This document shows positions 24,383 to 33,799 of a stretch of DNA of 64,000 nt, piece by piece. The notes beneath the pieces were generated by a model. The model did not search any database. It saw only the letters and a program-made list of their open reading frames with translations, and was not told the origin of the DNA. Within the stretch, counting starts at the first letter, position 1. Every line of letters begins with the position of its first letter. Location of the stretch: the NCBI GenBank assembly GCA_031546985.1, contig JAVBJN010000024.1, forward strand, positions 1 to 64,000, in the 5' to 3' direction. The position numbers and the translations under genes are program-made. Source of the DNA: JAVBJN01 sp031546985. Its GTDB lineage: Bacteria; Bacteroidota; Bacteroidia; Chitinophagales; Chitinophagaceae.

Positions 24383-24881
24383 GAATGGTTTCTTTTTTCA
24401 GTTCGTCGAGGGTAAGACTTTCTGTTTCGAGAATGATTTGCGCCTCTTCATAAATATCCTGGCGGTCGCGCAGCTTTTCGGTGATATACTCGGCTAACTG
24501 CTCCGGAGAATGACCATTCAGCAACGGACGGATATCGGCTTCCATTTTCAGGCGCTCGTGTAAGGTTTCGATAGTCGATTTCAGGTAAACCGTTTTGCCT
24601 GCCTGCTGCATCAGCTCCATATTGTTAAAGAAACATGGGGTGCCACCACCACAGCTCAGAATCATGTTGCGGTTGGGTTTAATAAGCTGTTTCAACAGTG
24701 CATGCTCCTGCTGGCGGAAGTATTCTTCGCCTTTGGTGTCGAATATTTCGGCGATCGATTGTTTTTCGAGGCCGGCAATCATTTCGTCCAAATCAAAATA
24801 AGGCCATTGCAGCGCTGCGGCCAATTGTTTGCCCCAGTAGGTTTTGCCAGTACCCATAAAACCAAGCAGAAAAATGCGCAT
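24375..24881 (-). CDS. aroK: Shikimate kinase
   Basis: A 168-residue kinase that phosphorylates shikimate in aromatic amino-acid synthesis. The P-loop GFMGTGKT is at residues 7-14, the shikimate-binding aspartate is in FDLDEMI (29-35), the conserved LSCGGGTPC stretch is at 74-82, and ADIRPLL at 115-121 is the lid region. Length and motif order match AroK. It is followed by DUF423 with an overlap and preceded, 70 bp away, by prmC. Confidence 0.95.
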   Translation of the reverse strand: MRIFLLGFMGTGKTYWGKQLAAALQWPYFDLDEMIAGLEKQSIAEIFDTKGEEYFRQQEHALLKQLIKPNRNMILSCGGGTPCFFNNMELMQQAGKTVYLKSTIETLHERLKMEADIRPLLNGHSPEQLAEYITEKLRDRQDIYEEAQIILETESLTLDELKKETIHV

Positions 24882-24951
24882 CGGTATATATTTTAGCCGT
24901 AAAAATAAGGTTGAATCCTTAAAACTGCACTGATATTTGGCAGTTAATTAA

Positions 24952-25815
24952 TTATTTTTTTGTGGCCCGTATCATACGGGGATTGCCATGCATGTCTTTT
25001 CGGAGTATAACCTCACGGTAAGCGCCCGTTTTGTTTAACATGGTTTCGGTGTCTGCACCAAAGTCGGCATGGGTTTCAAAAAACAGGTAGCCGCCTGGTT
25101 TCAGCGCTTTTTCGCCGAGGATATGAATGGCCTTGTAGAACTGTTGTGGGTCATTGTCGGTTACAAAAAGTGCCAGGTGTGGCTCATGCGCCAGCACATT
25201 CTCGTGCATCGATTCTTTTTCGGCCACCGTAATATAAGGCGGGTTGCTCACCAGTACATCCAACTGGGTTGATGGCCATCCGGCAGGGTTTAGTACATCT
25301 TTCAACTCAAAATTGACGGAAAGATGGTTCTTTTCGGCGTTTCTGCGGGCAGTAGCCAATGCTTCGGCACTAATGTCCCAGGCAGCAACTTCCGCTCCGG
25401 GTATCTGTTGTTTCAGGTATAGTGGAATGCAACCACTGCCGGTGCCAATATCCAAAATAGTGGGTTGGTTCAACTGTTGCTCCTTTATGGTAGCGGTAAT
25501 CCATTCGCAAAGTTCCTCAGTTTCGGGCCGGGGTATCAATACCGAAGGGTTTACTTCCAATTGCAGCGTGCCAAACCAGGCTTGCCCGGTAATATATTGC
25601 AGCGGTGTGGCAGCAGCAAAACGGGGTAGATCGGCCTCCAACGTTGCCGCTTGTATATCGGTAAGCGCACGGTCGCTGTACACCAGCAGGTCTATGCGGC
25701 GCATACCGGTCAGGTATTCAAGATAGAGGTCTGCCATGCTGCGGCTTTCGCGTTCGTCATACACAGGGGTAAGCGTTTGCACCAGCTTTGCAAAGGCCGT
25801 TTTGATGGTCATCAT
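24952..25815 (-). CDS. prmC: Release factor glutamine N5-methyltransferase
   Basis: A 287-residue enzyme that methylates the glutamine of the GGQ loop in release factors, including the RF2 whose gene begins at 426. The helical N-terminal domain is followed by the SAM motif LDIGTGSGCIPL (121-132) and the catalytic NPPY at 191-194 in VSNPPYITVAE; VLIPRPETEEL at 92-102 is also diagnostic. Two ATGs (25815, 25812) lie four to seven bases after a perfect -7 box, so the message may be leaderless. It is divergent from ribD. Confidence 0.96.
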   Translation of the reverse strand: MMTIKTAFAKLVQTLTPVYDERESRSMADLYLEYLTGMRRIDLLVYSDRALTDIQAATLEADLPRFAAATPLQYITGQAWFGTLQLEVNPSVLIPRPETEELCEWITATIKEQQLNQPTILDIGTGSGCIPLYLKQQIPGAEVAAWDISAEALATARRNAEKNHLSVNFELKDVLNPAGWPSTQLDVLVSNPPYITVAEKESMHENVLAHEPHLALFVTDNDPQQFYKAIHILGEKALKPGGYLFFETHADFGADTETMLNKTGAYREVILRKDMHGNPRMIRATKK

Positions 25816-25819
25816 GCTG

Positions 25820-25827
25820 CAAAAATA
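25820..25827 (-). promoter_or_regulatory. -7 box for prmC
   Basis: TATTTTTG on the minus strand, a perfect TAnnTTTG match, immediately followed by CAGC and the first ATG. On the plus strand a similar but one-base-shorter box (TATTTTG, 25858-25864) precedes the ribD ATG by four bases. Confidence 0.65.
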
Positions 25828-25868
25828 AGCGTAGCGCAGGTTTTAAAGGAAAGGATTTATTTTGCAGT

Positions 25869-26930
25869 ATGATTGATACAGCGGAGCAGTATATGCGGCG
25901 CTGCCTGGAACTGGCGGCGCTGGGAGCTGGCAGGGTTGCGCCCAACCCTATGGTGGGGGCGGTACTGGTGCACGAAGGCCGGATTATTGGCGAGGGTTAC
26001 CACATGCAATATGGCGGCCCGCATGCAGAGGTTAATGCCGTGCGGAGTGTGCAGCCCGAAGACCAGCACCTGGTACCCGAATCTGTAATATATGTTACCC
26101 TGGAGCCTTGCGCCCACCACGGTAAAACACCGCCTTGCGCGGATCTGATCATAAACCAGGGTATAAAAAAAGTAGTCATTGGGTGCCGCGACCCGTTTGC
26201 AGAAGTAGACGGCAAAGGCATTGCCAAACTCAAAGCTGCTGGTGTGGAAGTGGTGCTGGGCGTATTAGAACCCGAAAGCCGCCGCCTCAACAAGCGCTTT
26301 TTTACTTTTCATGAGCAAAAACGCCCCTACATTATTTTAAAATGGGCCGAGAGTGCCGATGGCTATATGGGTAAAACGGGCGAAAATGTGCTGATCTCCG
26401 GCGAGGAAGCCCGCCGCTGGACCCACCGTTTGCGCAGCGAAGAAAACGCGATTATGGCTGGGACAGGAACCGTAATGACCGATAATCCTGCGCTAAACAC
26501 CCGTTACTGGCCGGGCAAAGATCCGGTGCGTATACTGATAGACCGCCATCACCGGGTACCGGAAACCCACCGTGTGTTTGACGGTTCGCAGCCCACTTTG
26601 GTTTTTAGTTATACCGAAGGAAAACCAATTGGCGATCTGCAATGGCTGGTTTTAGAACCAGGTGCCGATGAATTGCAAGAGATATTGAACCATTTATACC
26701 AGCAAAAAATATTGAGCGTTATCGTAGAAGGCGGCAAAGAACTGCTTACTGCCTTTTTAGAACAGGATTTGTGGGATGAGGCTTACGTAATACGCTCCGG
26801 CAGCAGAACCTTGCAACAGGGTATAACTGCACCACAATTGGTGAACGCTGTAAAATACGATGCGCAACCTTTTGGAGCCGATACGGTAGAAGCCTGGCAC
26901 CACAGTAATAATTCATTTTTCAGATCATAA
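25869..26930 (+). CDS. ribD: Bifunctional riboflavin deaminase/reductase
   Basis: A 353-residue enzyme that carries out two steps of riboflavin synthesis: deamination of the pyrimidine ring and reduction of the ribosyl side chain. The N-terminal zinc deaminase has HAEVNAV (His52, Glu54) and EPCAHHGKTPPC (Cys81, Cys90). The reductase half begins near residue 150 (RPYIILKWAESADGYM) and includes the NADPH-side VIVEGGKELLTAF. The start ATG is four bases from a -7-like box. The YigZ-family gene follows 18 bp later. Confidence 0.96.
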   Translation: MIDTAEQYMRRCLELAALGAGRVAPNPMVGAVLVHEGRIIGEGYHMQYGGPHAEVNAVRSVQPEDQHLVPESVIYVTLEPCAHHGKTPPCADLIINQGIKKVVIGCRDPFAEVDGKGIAKLKAAGVEVVLGVLEPESRRLNKRFFTFHEQKRPYIILKWAESADGYMGKTGENVLISGEEARRWTHRLRSEENAIMAGTGTVMTDNPALNTRYWPGKDPVRILIDRHHRVPETHRVFDGSQPTLVFSYTEGKPIGDLQWLVLEPGADELQEILNHLYQQKILSVIVEGGKELLTAFLEQDLWDEAYVIRSGSRTLQQGITAPQLVNAVKYDAQPFGADTVEAWHHSNNSFFRS

Positions 26931-26948
26931 GCGGGGAAGAAGCGAAGC

Positions 26949-27557
26949 ATGGAATTTACATACCAGACTATAAAAGGACAAACCACGGCAGAATTCAGAG
27001 ACAGGGGCAGCAAGTTCCTGGCCTATGCCTACCCGGCAACCTCGGCCGATGAGGTAAAACAGTTGATACTGGGATTGAAAAAAGAGCATCCCAAAGCGGT
27101 ACACCATTGTTACGCTTACCGTTTTGGAACGGATGGCTTGCAATACCGGGCCAATGACGATGGCGAACCTTCGGGATCGGCGGGTAAACCCATCCTGGGC
27201 CAGATAGACAGCGCAGGACTTACCGATACATTGGTGGTGGTAGTGCGCTACTTTGGCGGAACCTTGCTGGGTGTGCCGGGACTGATTAACGCTTATAAAA
27301 CCTGCACCGCAGAAGCGCTGGCGCTGGCCGAAAAAGAAACTAAAAACATTGAAGAGCGATACAATCTCGAATTTGATTACACCATTATGAACGATGTAAT
27401 GATGGTGCTGAAACAATACGAAGTGAGCATTTACAAGCAGGATATGCATTTGTTCTGCTACTACACCATTGGCATTCCGCTGAAAGTTTTGGAGGTATGT
27501 ATGGAACGGCTGAAAGATATCCGTAATTTAGAAGTATCAAAAGTAGCGCGGGCATGA
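26949..27557 (+). CDS. YigZ/IMPACT family protein
   Basis: A 202-residue protein. The N-terminal UPF0029/IMPACT domain contains RGSKFLAYAYPA, HHCYAYRFG, DDGEPSGSAGKPIL and VVVVRYFGGTLLGVPGL, the last two being the family signatures; a C-terminal ferredoxin-like DUF1949 domain follows from about residue 135. Bacterial members are linked to RNA or ribosome-associated regulation, but no reaction is settled. It sits between ribD and a secreted peptidase, overlapping the latter by ATGA. Confidence 0.93.
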   Translation: MEFTYQTIKGQTTAEFRDRGSKFLAYAYPATSADEVKQLILGLKKEHPKAVHHCYAYRFGTDGLQYRANDDGEPSGSAGKPILGQIDSAGLTDTLVVVVRYFGGTLLGVPGLINAYKTCTAEALALAEKETKNIEERYNLEFDYTIMNDVMMVLKQYEVSIYKQDMHLFCYYTIGIPLKVLEVCMERLKDIRNLEVSKVARA

Positions 27558-29416
27558 AAATAAAGGTATGGAGCATTTTATTGGGGTTTACGGCTTTTAC
27601 AGCTTCGGCTAAAGAGGGTAGCCAGGCCTTATCGGGATTGTATAATTACAAGGAACCGGTTACCAACATGCAGTTTATGCAAGTGCCAGCTGCGAAAGGC
27701 ATTTCCGCGCTGGTGCAATGGGCGCAAAACCAGTTACCGGAGCTGGAGCGGAATGGCATTCAACTCAGTTTGGTGCAGACCAAAGCAACTCCGGTGGGTA
27801 CCTATTATCATTTTGAGCCGCAATGGAAAGGCCGCCCGGTTTTTGGGCAGGCCGTTTCGGTATTTATAGACTTGTCTGGTAATGTGCGCCAGTTGACCTC
27901 AAACTTAGGCATAGCCATGAATGGGGTAGCAGCAGCTCCGCAGTGGAATACGGTTGATTCTAACGCTATCGCGCAAAAATTCCAGCAACAATATAAAGGC
28001 CCTTCGCTGGAGGTGCGTTACAAACAAATCGCATTTCTGAATAGCGAAAGGGTGCTTACGCCCGGGCTTGAATTGCTGGGGGTAAATGTAAAAGAAGGTG
28101 TTTCAACAACTTTTGTGCTGGACCAGCAAGGGCAAACCGCTGCCTACTTTAGCCGCAACCGTTACAATACCAAAGACAGCGTATTGCAATCGATGGTGTT
28201 TGTGCCCGATCCGCTTACTTACGTACACCAATACTACGGCGGCATCTATGTAGACAATAACGACCAGGACGCGCAATGGCTTACCGATGCGCGGGTGCCT
28301 GTCGATTTTCCGGCTACCTGGGATATTACCGCGGGCAACTTTATATTGGAAAATCCGTTGGTCAAAATCGCAAACCTCGGTGGTTCCTTAATCAATCCGG
28401 TTACGCCAGCCACCAACCAGGCATTTTATACCCGCTCGCAACGGGGCTTTGAGGAATGTATGATGATGTACCACCTCACCACTTTCCAGGAGTATATCCA
28501 GAGCCTGGGCTTTGCCAATATTATGAACCGCCAGATACTGGCCGATCCGCATTATACCACTTTAGACAATTCTTTTTTCTCTGTTGATGTAAACGGCAAT
28601 CCCTTTCTGGCGCTGGGCACCGGCGGGGTAGATGATGCCGAAGATGCGGATGTAATCATCCACGAATACGGGCATGGCCTGAGCTGGGATGCATCGGGCG
28701 TGTCCAGCACTGCTTTCAGTACTGAGCGCTTCTCGCTGGATGAAGGTATTGGCGATTATTTTGCCTCTACCTATTCGCGTGGCATAGATACCTTCCGTTG
28801 GAAAGATGTATTTACCTGGGATGGACATAACGAATACTGGGAGGGCAGAACGGCCGATTATAGTGCCAAATACCCGCTGGGATCTACCACTATTCATAAA
28901 AACGGACAAATCTGGAACACCGCCATGATGGGCATCTGGGGCGATGCAGGCAAGGAAGTAACCGACAAGCTGATGTTGCAAACCTTGTATGGCTTACAGG
29001 GTACTTCTACCTTCCCCGATGCGGCCAGGCTGGTAATGCAGGCCGATACACTATTGTATGGCGGTACCCACGGCAATATCCTGTGTAAATGGTTTACCGA
29101 CCGTAATATTCTGGGTACCTGCGGCAACTGGGTAACAGGATTAGAAGAAACGGCCATGCAAGAGCATGTGCAACTCATAAACAGTGCAGGGTTTGCCTCC
29201 GGTACGGGTGATGCATTGATCACCTGGCCTACCGAAGGGGCATTTAACCAGGCCGTTTTGCTAAACATCAGCGGTCAGGAGCTACAAAAATTTGATGGCT
29301 TACAGCAACGCAGCCAATTGCGCATTAACAGTGATAAGTTAACCCCCGGCGTGTACATCCTGCAATTGCAGGGCACCAAAGGCGGTGCGCAACGCTTGAA
29401 ACTGGTAAAATGGTAA
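27554..29416 (+). CDS. Secreted zinc metallopeptidase (M36-like) with T9SS sorting domain
   Basis: A 620-residue exported protease. Residues 1-19 are a signal peptide (TASAK), residues about 40-200 a propeptide of FTP/PepSY type, and the catalytic domain holds HEYGH at 370-374 (DVIIHEYGHGLSWD) with the downstream glutamate in LDEGIGDYFAS (395-405). This gluzincin pattern fits the fungalysin/M36 group. The last ~75 residues (LLNISGQELQKFDGLQQRSQ ... GVYILQLQ) form a type A sorting domain for the type IX secretion system. It starts inside the end of the YigZ-family gene (ATGA) and ends at a strong terminator. Confidence 0.9.
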   Translation: MKIKVWSILLGFTAFTASAKEGSQALSGLYNYKEPVTNMQFMQVPAAKGISALVQWAQNQLPELERNGIQLSLVQTKATPVGTYYHFEPQWKGRPVFGQAVSVFIDLSGNVRQLTSNLGIAMNGVAAAPQWNTVDSNAIAQKFQQQYKGPSLEVRYKQIAFLNSERVLTPGLELLGVNVKEGVSTTFVLDQQGQTAAYFSRNRYNTKDSVLQSMVFVPDPLTYVHQYYGGIYVDNNDQDAQWLTDARVPVDFPATWDITAGNFILENPLVKIANLGGSLINPVTPATNQAFYTRSQRGFEECMMMYHLTTFQEYIQSLGFANIMNRQILADPHYTTLDNSFFSVDVNGNPFLALGTGGVDDAEDADVIIHEYGHGLSWDASGVSSTAFSTERFSLDEGIGDYFASTYSRGIDTFRWKDVFTWDGHNEYWEGRTADYSAKYPLGSTTIHKNGQIWNTAMMGIWGDAGKEVTDKLMLQTLYGLQGTSTFPDAARLVMQADTLLYGGTHGNILCKWFTDRNILGTCGNWVTGLEETAMQEHVQLINSAGFASGTGDALITWPTEGAFNQAVLLNISGQELQKFDGLQQRSQLRINSDKLTPGVYILQLQGTKGGAQRLKLVKW

Positions 29417-29438
29417 GAGCCTGATTAAGATATAAGAG

Positions 29439-29476
29439 AAACACCCCCGCAGTACTGTGGGGGTGTTTCGTTTTTA
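29439..29476 (+). terminator. Hairpin terminator after the metallopeptidase
   Basis: AAACACCCCC and GGGGGTGTTT form a 10-bp stem with a T-rich tail. Confidence 0.85.
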
Positions 29477-29492
29477 GTTGTTATGCTGTACT

Positions 29493-29590
29493 TAAAAGAG
29501 ATGCTCCTCTCGTTCCTCCCTGCATGGGCGGGACAGGCAGGGCAGCATGACATTAAAGGGTGTCATACTGCACCCTGACGCAGGAAGGGT
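29493..29590. repeat. Copy of the dispersed intergenic repeat
   Basis: AAAAGAGATGCTCC, CATGGGCGGGACAGGCAGGG, CAGCATGACATT, TGTCATACTGCACC and CTGACGCAGGAAGG follow in order. The words are shared with the units at 8.9-9.1, 38.4 and 41.2 kb. Confidence 0.7.
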
Positions 29591-29615
29591 AAGAAGTACC
29601 GATACACAAAAGTTA

Positions 29616-30566
29616 TCAATACGCACTCGCCGCACTCAACAATTCCAAAGCCTCGGCCGATAATTGCAGCGATGCCGCTTTGGTTAAGGCTTCCAGCTGC
29701 TGCACACTGGTAGCACTGGCGATTGGAGCTGTGATGGAAGGCTGGTCTTTGAGCCAGGCCAAAGCCACTGTCGCTTGCGAAACATGGTATTGGTCTGCCA
29801 CCGTATCCAGTGCTTTCAGAATGGTTGTGCCGCGGCTATTCAGGTATTTGGTCATACCACCGCCACGGGCGCTTTTGCCCAGGTCGTTTTCCGAACGGTA
29901 TTTGCCGGTAAGAAAACCCGATGCCAGCGAGTAGTAAGGAATAACGCTCAGTTGCTGTGCTACCGCCAATGGTTGCAGTTCTTTTTCAAATGCTTCACGG
30001 TCATACAGGTTGTAATGCGGTTGCAGGGTTTGGTAAGCGGGAATCTGTTTGTCCGCGCTGTAGTCCAAAGAGGCCTGTGTTCTTTCTGCCGTAAAATTAG
30101 ATGCGCCAATAATGCGCACTTTCCCTTCTTTTACGAGAGTAGCGTACATATCCAGTGTTTCTTCTACCGGTGTTTCGGGATCGTCGTAGTGCGATTGGTA
30201 GAGGTCAATATAATCGGTTTGCAGTCTTTTTAGTGAGTCTTCTACGGCGGTGCGGATATACGCTGCTTTCAGGCATTTTTTACCTAGGCCCATATCGCTG
30301 CCCACTTTGGTGGCAATAACCACTTTATCGCGGTTGCCTTTTTGCTTGAGCCACTTACCAATAATAGTTTCAGATTCGCCGCCTTTATTGCCAGGCACCC
30401 AGGTAGAGTATACATCTGCCGTATCAATAGCGTTGAGTCCTGCGTCGGTAAACGCATCGAGCAGGGTAAAGGAGGTTTTTTCATCGGCCGTCCAGCCTAT
30501 TACGTTACCGCCAAACATGAGCGGCGCTATGCGGATATCGGATTGGCCCAAGGGTCTTAGTTCCAT
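29616..30566 (-). CDS. Aldo/keto reductase
   Basis: A 316-residue NADPH-dependent oxidoreductase with the TIM-barrel AKR pattern. The catalytic aspartate and tyrosine are in NAIDTADVYSTW, the lysine in VVIATKVGS, and the YIDLYQSHYDDP stretch carries the active-site histidine; the phosphate-binding end appears as TAPIASATSVQQL. It resembles the L-glyceraldehyde 3-phosphate reductase-like/YajO group, although the true substrate cannot be told. It is divergent from the thioredoxin-like gene at 30682. Confidence 0.92.
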   Translation of the reverse strand: MELRPLGQSDIRIAPLMFGGNVIGWTADEKTSFTLLDAFTDAGLNAIDTADVYSTWVPGNKGGESETIIGKWLKQKGNRDKVVIATKVGSDMGLGKKCLKAAYIRTAVEDSLKRLQTDYIDLYQSHYDDPETPVEETLDMYATLVKEGKVRIIGASNFTAERTQASLDYSADKQIPAYQTLQPHYNLYDREAFEKELQPLAVAQQLSVIPYYSLASGFLTGKYRSENDLGKSARGGGMTKYLNSRGTTILKALDTVADQYHVSQATVALAWLKDQPSITAPIASATSVQQLEALTKAASLQLSAEALELLSAASAY

Positions 30567-30681
30567 ATATAATGGTTTGTGATGTGAATGAAGAATGGTT
30601 GAGAGTGCATAAATTTACCACCGAAAACCTTGCGCTGCATAGGTTTTACACGGATTTAACATATACCTTAAAATTAGAATA

Positions 30682-31203
30682 GTGTTGCTACGATTAAAGA
30701 AAACAATGGCTTTACTGGTATGCCTGTTTATTGCAAGTGCATCCTTAATGGCACAACAAAATGAAAAGAAAGCATCGTTGCTGTATAACCCGGCGGCATC
30801 TGCCGAAACGCAGATAAAAGATGCTGTAAAATTGGCTAAACAAACCAACCGCCATGTACTGTTGCAGGTGGGTGGCAACTGGTGCATCTGGTGTACACGG
30901 TTTCACAACATGGTAGCTGCCGATGCCGGATTAACGGCATTGGCCGACAGCAACTATGTAGTGGTGCTGCTCAACTACAGCAAAGAAAACAAAAACGAGA
31001 AAACGCTGGCGCGGCTGGGTTATCCCCAACGGTTTGGCTTTCCGGTATTTGTAATCCTGGATGCCAAAGGCAACCGTATACACACTCAAAACTCTGCCTA
31101 CCTTGAAGAAGACAAAGGCTATAGCCGCGGGAAGGTAGAAACCTTCTTCCGCCAATGGTCGCCCAAAGCGCTGGACCCTGCTACCTACCAGGAGAAGAAA
31201 TAA
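30682..31203 (+). CDS. Periplasmic thioredoxin-like protein
   Basis: A 173-residue exported protein with a signal peptide ending LMAQQ and a thioredoxin domain whose active site is Cys68-Ile-Trp-Cys71 (GGNWCIWCTRF), with the cis-proline in FGFPVFVILD. The WCxWC context is typical of the thioredoxin_7/DUF255-like envelope thioredoxins. The start is either GTG 30682, which supplies basic residues RLKK before the hydrophobic core, or ATG 30706; the former gives a better signal peptide. It lies at the edge of a redox-stress gene block and ends three bases from the convergent MBL gene. Confidence 0.85.
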   Translation: MLLRLKKTMALLVCLFIASASLMAQQNEKKASLLYNPAASAETQIKDAVKLAKQTNRHVLLQVGGNWCIWCTRFHNMVAADAGLTALADSNYVVVLLNYSKENKNEKTLARLGYPQRFGFPVFVILDAKGNRIHTQNSAYLEEDKGYSRGKVETFFRQWSPKALDPATYQEKK

Positions 31204-31206
31204 TGA

Positions 31207-32199
31207 TTACTTCCACCAGGGTTGGGTGTGTTGCAATTTATCCATAGCTGCGCCCGGTTCTGGTGTGAGGTATAAAACATGTTGCTGGTTGGCCTCTGCA
31301 ATAAAACGTTCAATAGGCTCACTCCAGCTGTGCATAGCCAGGTCAAAAGTGGCCCAATGCACTGGCAGCATAAGCCGGGCGTTCACCTCCTTGTGTATAG
31401 CAATAGCCTGCTCCGGTGTGGTATGGATCTGCGGCCAGGCCACATCGTAAGCGCCAATAGGAATAATGCTCAGGTCAAATCCATTGAAACGGCTGGTTAC
31501 CTCTGTGTAAGGCATAGGGCCGGTATCGCCGGAGTAGAATATTTGTTCGCTTCCATGTAGAAACGCCCAGCCACACCAAAGGGTAGGGAACTTGCCGCTA
31601 AATCTTGCAGATGGGTACCTGCCAGAGTAATGCCGTGCTGGTAATGGCACCAGGGTATTGCCCTTGTGCTGCACTTCCTGCCACCAATCCGCTTCTATAA
31701 TTTTATCTTTTGCAAAGCCCCATTTTTGTAATATACTGCCCACACCCAATGGCACAATAAAGGTTTCAGCCTTATCTTTCAACGCCAGTAAGGTGAGGTA
31801 ATCCATATGATCGTAATGGTCGTGGGTAAGCACAATTGCATCTACATAAGGAATATCGGCTACGTTTACCGGTGTTTCATGCAGGCGCTTGGGACCTACC
31901 CATTGTGCCAGCGAAGCCCGGTTGCTCAGCACCGGATCTATCAGGTAACGCACACCGCCCATTTCCAGCAGCAACGATGAATGCCCCAGCCAATACACTT
32001 TCCAGCTTTGTGAAGCCGGAGCAGACCATAACGAAGCCGGGATCTGCTGAACGGGAACCGGTATGGCAGGTATCTTCTCAGCCGCCTTGCGGCCCATACC
32101 CCTGCGAAACGCACCCAGCATTTCTTTGCGGCTGGAGAGGTAGGTGGGCACCGGGTTGCGGAACCCGCCATTTACATAATTGGGAGACGCTTGTGTCAT
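31207..32199 (-). CDS. MBL-fold metallo-hydrolase
   Basis: A 330-residue zinc hydrolase. The metal motif THDHYDHMD (HxHxDH) is at about residues 124-132, with further ligands in ARHYSGR, YSGDTGP and LPVHWATFD. The pattern, including the early YWLGHSSLLLEMGG, matches the group related to NAPE-hydrolysing phospholipase D and UlaG. Its exact substrate is unknown. It is the last gene of the leftward redox operon; its ATG overlaps the stop of the glutathione peroxidase gene (TAATG). Confidence 0.9.
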   Translation of the reverse strand: MTQASPNYVNGGFRNPVPTYLSSRKEMLGAFRRGMGRKAAEKIPAIPVPVQQIPASLWSAPASQSWKVYWLGHSSLLLEMGGVRYLIDPVLSNRASLAQWVGPKRLHETPVNVADIPYVDAIVLTHDHYDHMDYLTLLALKDKAETFIVPLGVGSILQKWGFAKDKIIEADWWQEVQHKGNTLVPLPARHYSGRYPSARFSGKFPTLWCGWAFLHGSEQIFYSGDTGPMPYTEVTSRFNGFDLSIIPIGAYDVAWPQIHTTPEQAIAIHKEVNARLMLPVHWATFDLAMHSWSEPIERFIAEANQQHVLYLTPEPGAAMDKLQHTQPWWK

Positions 32200-32783
32200 T
32201 ACAGGTCAATTGCTTTTTGAACGGCGGTATCCATCGGCGATACGGCCGGACCAAAATAGTGGGTGAGCACACCGTTTTCATTAACCAGGTATTTACTGAA
32301 ATTCCATTCGGGCGCCTGGTTGTTCCAGCCGTTTTGTTTATCGTTGGTAAGCCATTTAAACACCGGGTTTTGCTCAGTGCCTGCAATAACCTGGCTTTTC
32401 TGCATGAGCGGAAAAGTAACGCCAAAGTTCACTTTGCAGAACTGTGCAATAGCCGCGTCGTCTTCGGGTTCCTGGGCATTAAAATCATTGGCCGGAAAAC
32501 CGAGAATCACCAGTTTGTCTTTATAAGCATCCTGCAGGTGTTGCAGGTCGTCGTACTGATTGGTAAAGCCGCAATGCGAAGCGGTGTTTACCACCAATAC
32601 TTTTTTGCCTTTATAAGCGCTCAGGTCTACTTCTTTAAGCGCGTTGCTGGTGGTTTTTAAATCGTAGAAAGACGCATTGGGCCTGGCCTGGCGGCCATTA
32701 CGCAATACCTTGCCTTTGCTCTTACGGCTTAAGCGCATAATAAGCGGGTAAGCCTTTTTCATGATGATCTGTTTGAGTGTCAT
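32199..32783 (-). CDS. Glutathione peroxidase-family thiol peroxidase
   Basis: A 194-residue peroxidase. The peroxidatic cysteine is Cys71 in NTASHCGFT (usual NxASxCGxT), followed by the family motifs LGFPANDFNAQEP and the tryptophan/asparagine stretch WNFSKYLVNENG. It is a cysteine, not selenocysteine, form; such enzymes usually take electrons from thioredoxin. The first ~30 residues form a basic extension (KKAYPLIMRLSRKSKGKVLR) not needed for the fold. Start ATG 32783, 11 bases after the MDR reductase stop. Confidence 0.93.
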   Translation of the reverse strand: MTLKQIIMKKAYPLIMRLSRKSKGKVLRNGRQARPNASFYDLKTTSNALKEVDLSAYKGKKVLVVNTASHCGFTNQYDDLQHLQDAYKDKLVILGFPANDFNAQEPEDDAAIAQFCKVNFGVTFPLMQKSQVIAGTEQNPVFKWLTNDKQNGWNNQAPEWNFSKYLVNENGVLTHYFGPAVSPMDTAVQKAIDL

Positions 32784-32794
32784 AGTGGTAGGTT

Positions 32795-33799
32795 TTATTC
32801 TGCGGCTACAATCATTTTACCTTTATTCTGACCAGAAAACAAGCCCAGGAATGCTTCGGGCAGGCGGTCAAAACCATGTACAATGGTTTCGGTATAGGTG
32901 AGTTTGCCATCCTTAACCCATTGGATAAGCGCTTGCATACCCTCGGCATAACGGGGCTGGTAATTACCAATGGTAAAACCCTGCATCATTACACTGTGGG
33001 TAAGCAGCATAGGTTGCAAACGTGGGCCCACGGCCTTTTCGGTGGTATTGTACAGCGCTATTTGTCCGCAAAGGGAAATACGCGCATGGAAATTAATATT
33101 GGCAATTACAGCGTCGGAAATATCACCGCCTACATTGTCGAAATACACATCTACGCCATTAGGACAAGCATCTGCAATTGCTTGCTTCATATCGGTAACG
33201 GTGTTGTAGTTAATGGCTTCGTCAAAACCGAAATCCTTTTTCAGCATCTCTGTTTTTTCATCACTACCTGCAATACCTACCACACGGCAACCCTGTATTT
33301 TAGCCAATTGTCCTACTACAATACCTACTGCACCGGCCGCACCGGAAACCACTACGGTTTCGCCCGCTTTAGGTTTACAAATATCGAGCAGGCCAAAGTA
33401 GGCTGTAAGGCCCGGCATACCTAAAATACCCAGGAAATAATGGGGCGGCACACCTGGTGCATCCAGTTTTTGCAAACCTTTGGCGGGTACGGCGGCTTCT
33501 GTAGCCCAGGGCAGCATACCGGTTACTATATCGCCGGGTTTGAGGTTATCGGCTTTGCTTTCCAGCACTTCTGCCACCACAGCGCCTGCTATTGGTGCGT
33601 CTACCTGGAAAGGTGGTATGTAAGATTTAACATCGTTCATACGGCCACGCATATAAGGGTCTACCGAGTAGTACATTCCTTTTACACGCACTTCGCCTTC
33701 GTTTAAAGCAGGTACGGTATAGATTTCGGTACGGAAAGTAGCAGCATCGGGCATACCCGTAGGGCGCGAAGCCAGTTTGATGATTTTATGATCAGACAT
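32795..33799 (-). CDS. NADP-dependent medium-chain oxidoreductase (MDR family)
   Basis: A 334-residue zinc-free MDR enzyme. The N-terminal substrate domain includes YYSVDPYMRGRMND, and the nucleotide-binding Rossmann motif is SGAAGAVGIVVGQLAK (about 151-166) with the tyrosine/glycine pair in YFDNVGGDISD. The pattern matches leukotriene B4 12-hydroxydehydrogenase-like and curcumin-reductase enzymes that reduce activated alkenes, which would fit detoxification of lipid-oxidation products in this operon. Its start overlaps the end of ohr by eight bases. Confidence 0.92.
   Translation of the reverse strand: MSDHKIIKLASRPTGMPDAATFRTEIYTVPALNEGEVRVKGMYYSVDPYMRGRMNDVKSYIPPFQVDAPIAGAVVAEVLESKADNLKPGDIVTGMLPWATEAAVPAKGLQKLDAPGVPPHYFLGILGMPGLTAYFGLLDICKPKAGETVVVSGAAGAVGIVVGQLAKIQGCRVVGIAGSDEKTEMLKKDFGFDEAINYNTVTDMKQAIADACPNGVDVYFDNVGGDISDAVIANINFHARISLCGQIALYNTTEKAVGPRLQPMLLTHSVMMQGFTIGNYQPRYAEGMQALIQWVKDGKLTYTETIVHGFDRLPEAFLGLFSGQNKGKMIVAAE

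Noticed and set aside
32263..33424. Plus-strand frames opposite the peroxidase and MDR genes
   Set aside because: Antisense to well-identified enzymes; composition is a mirror of their codons.
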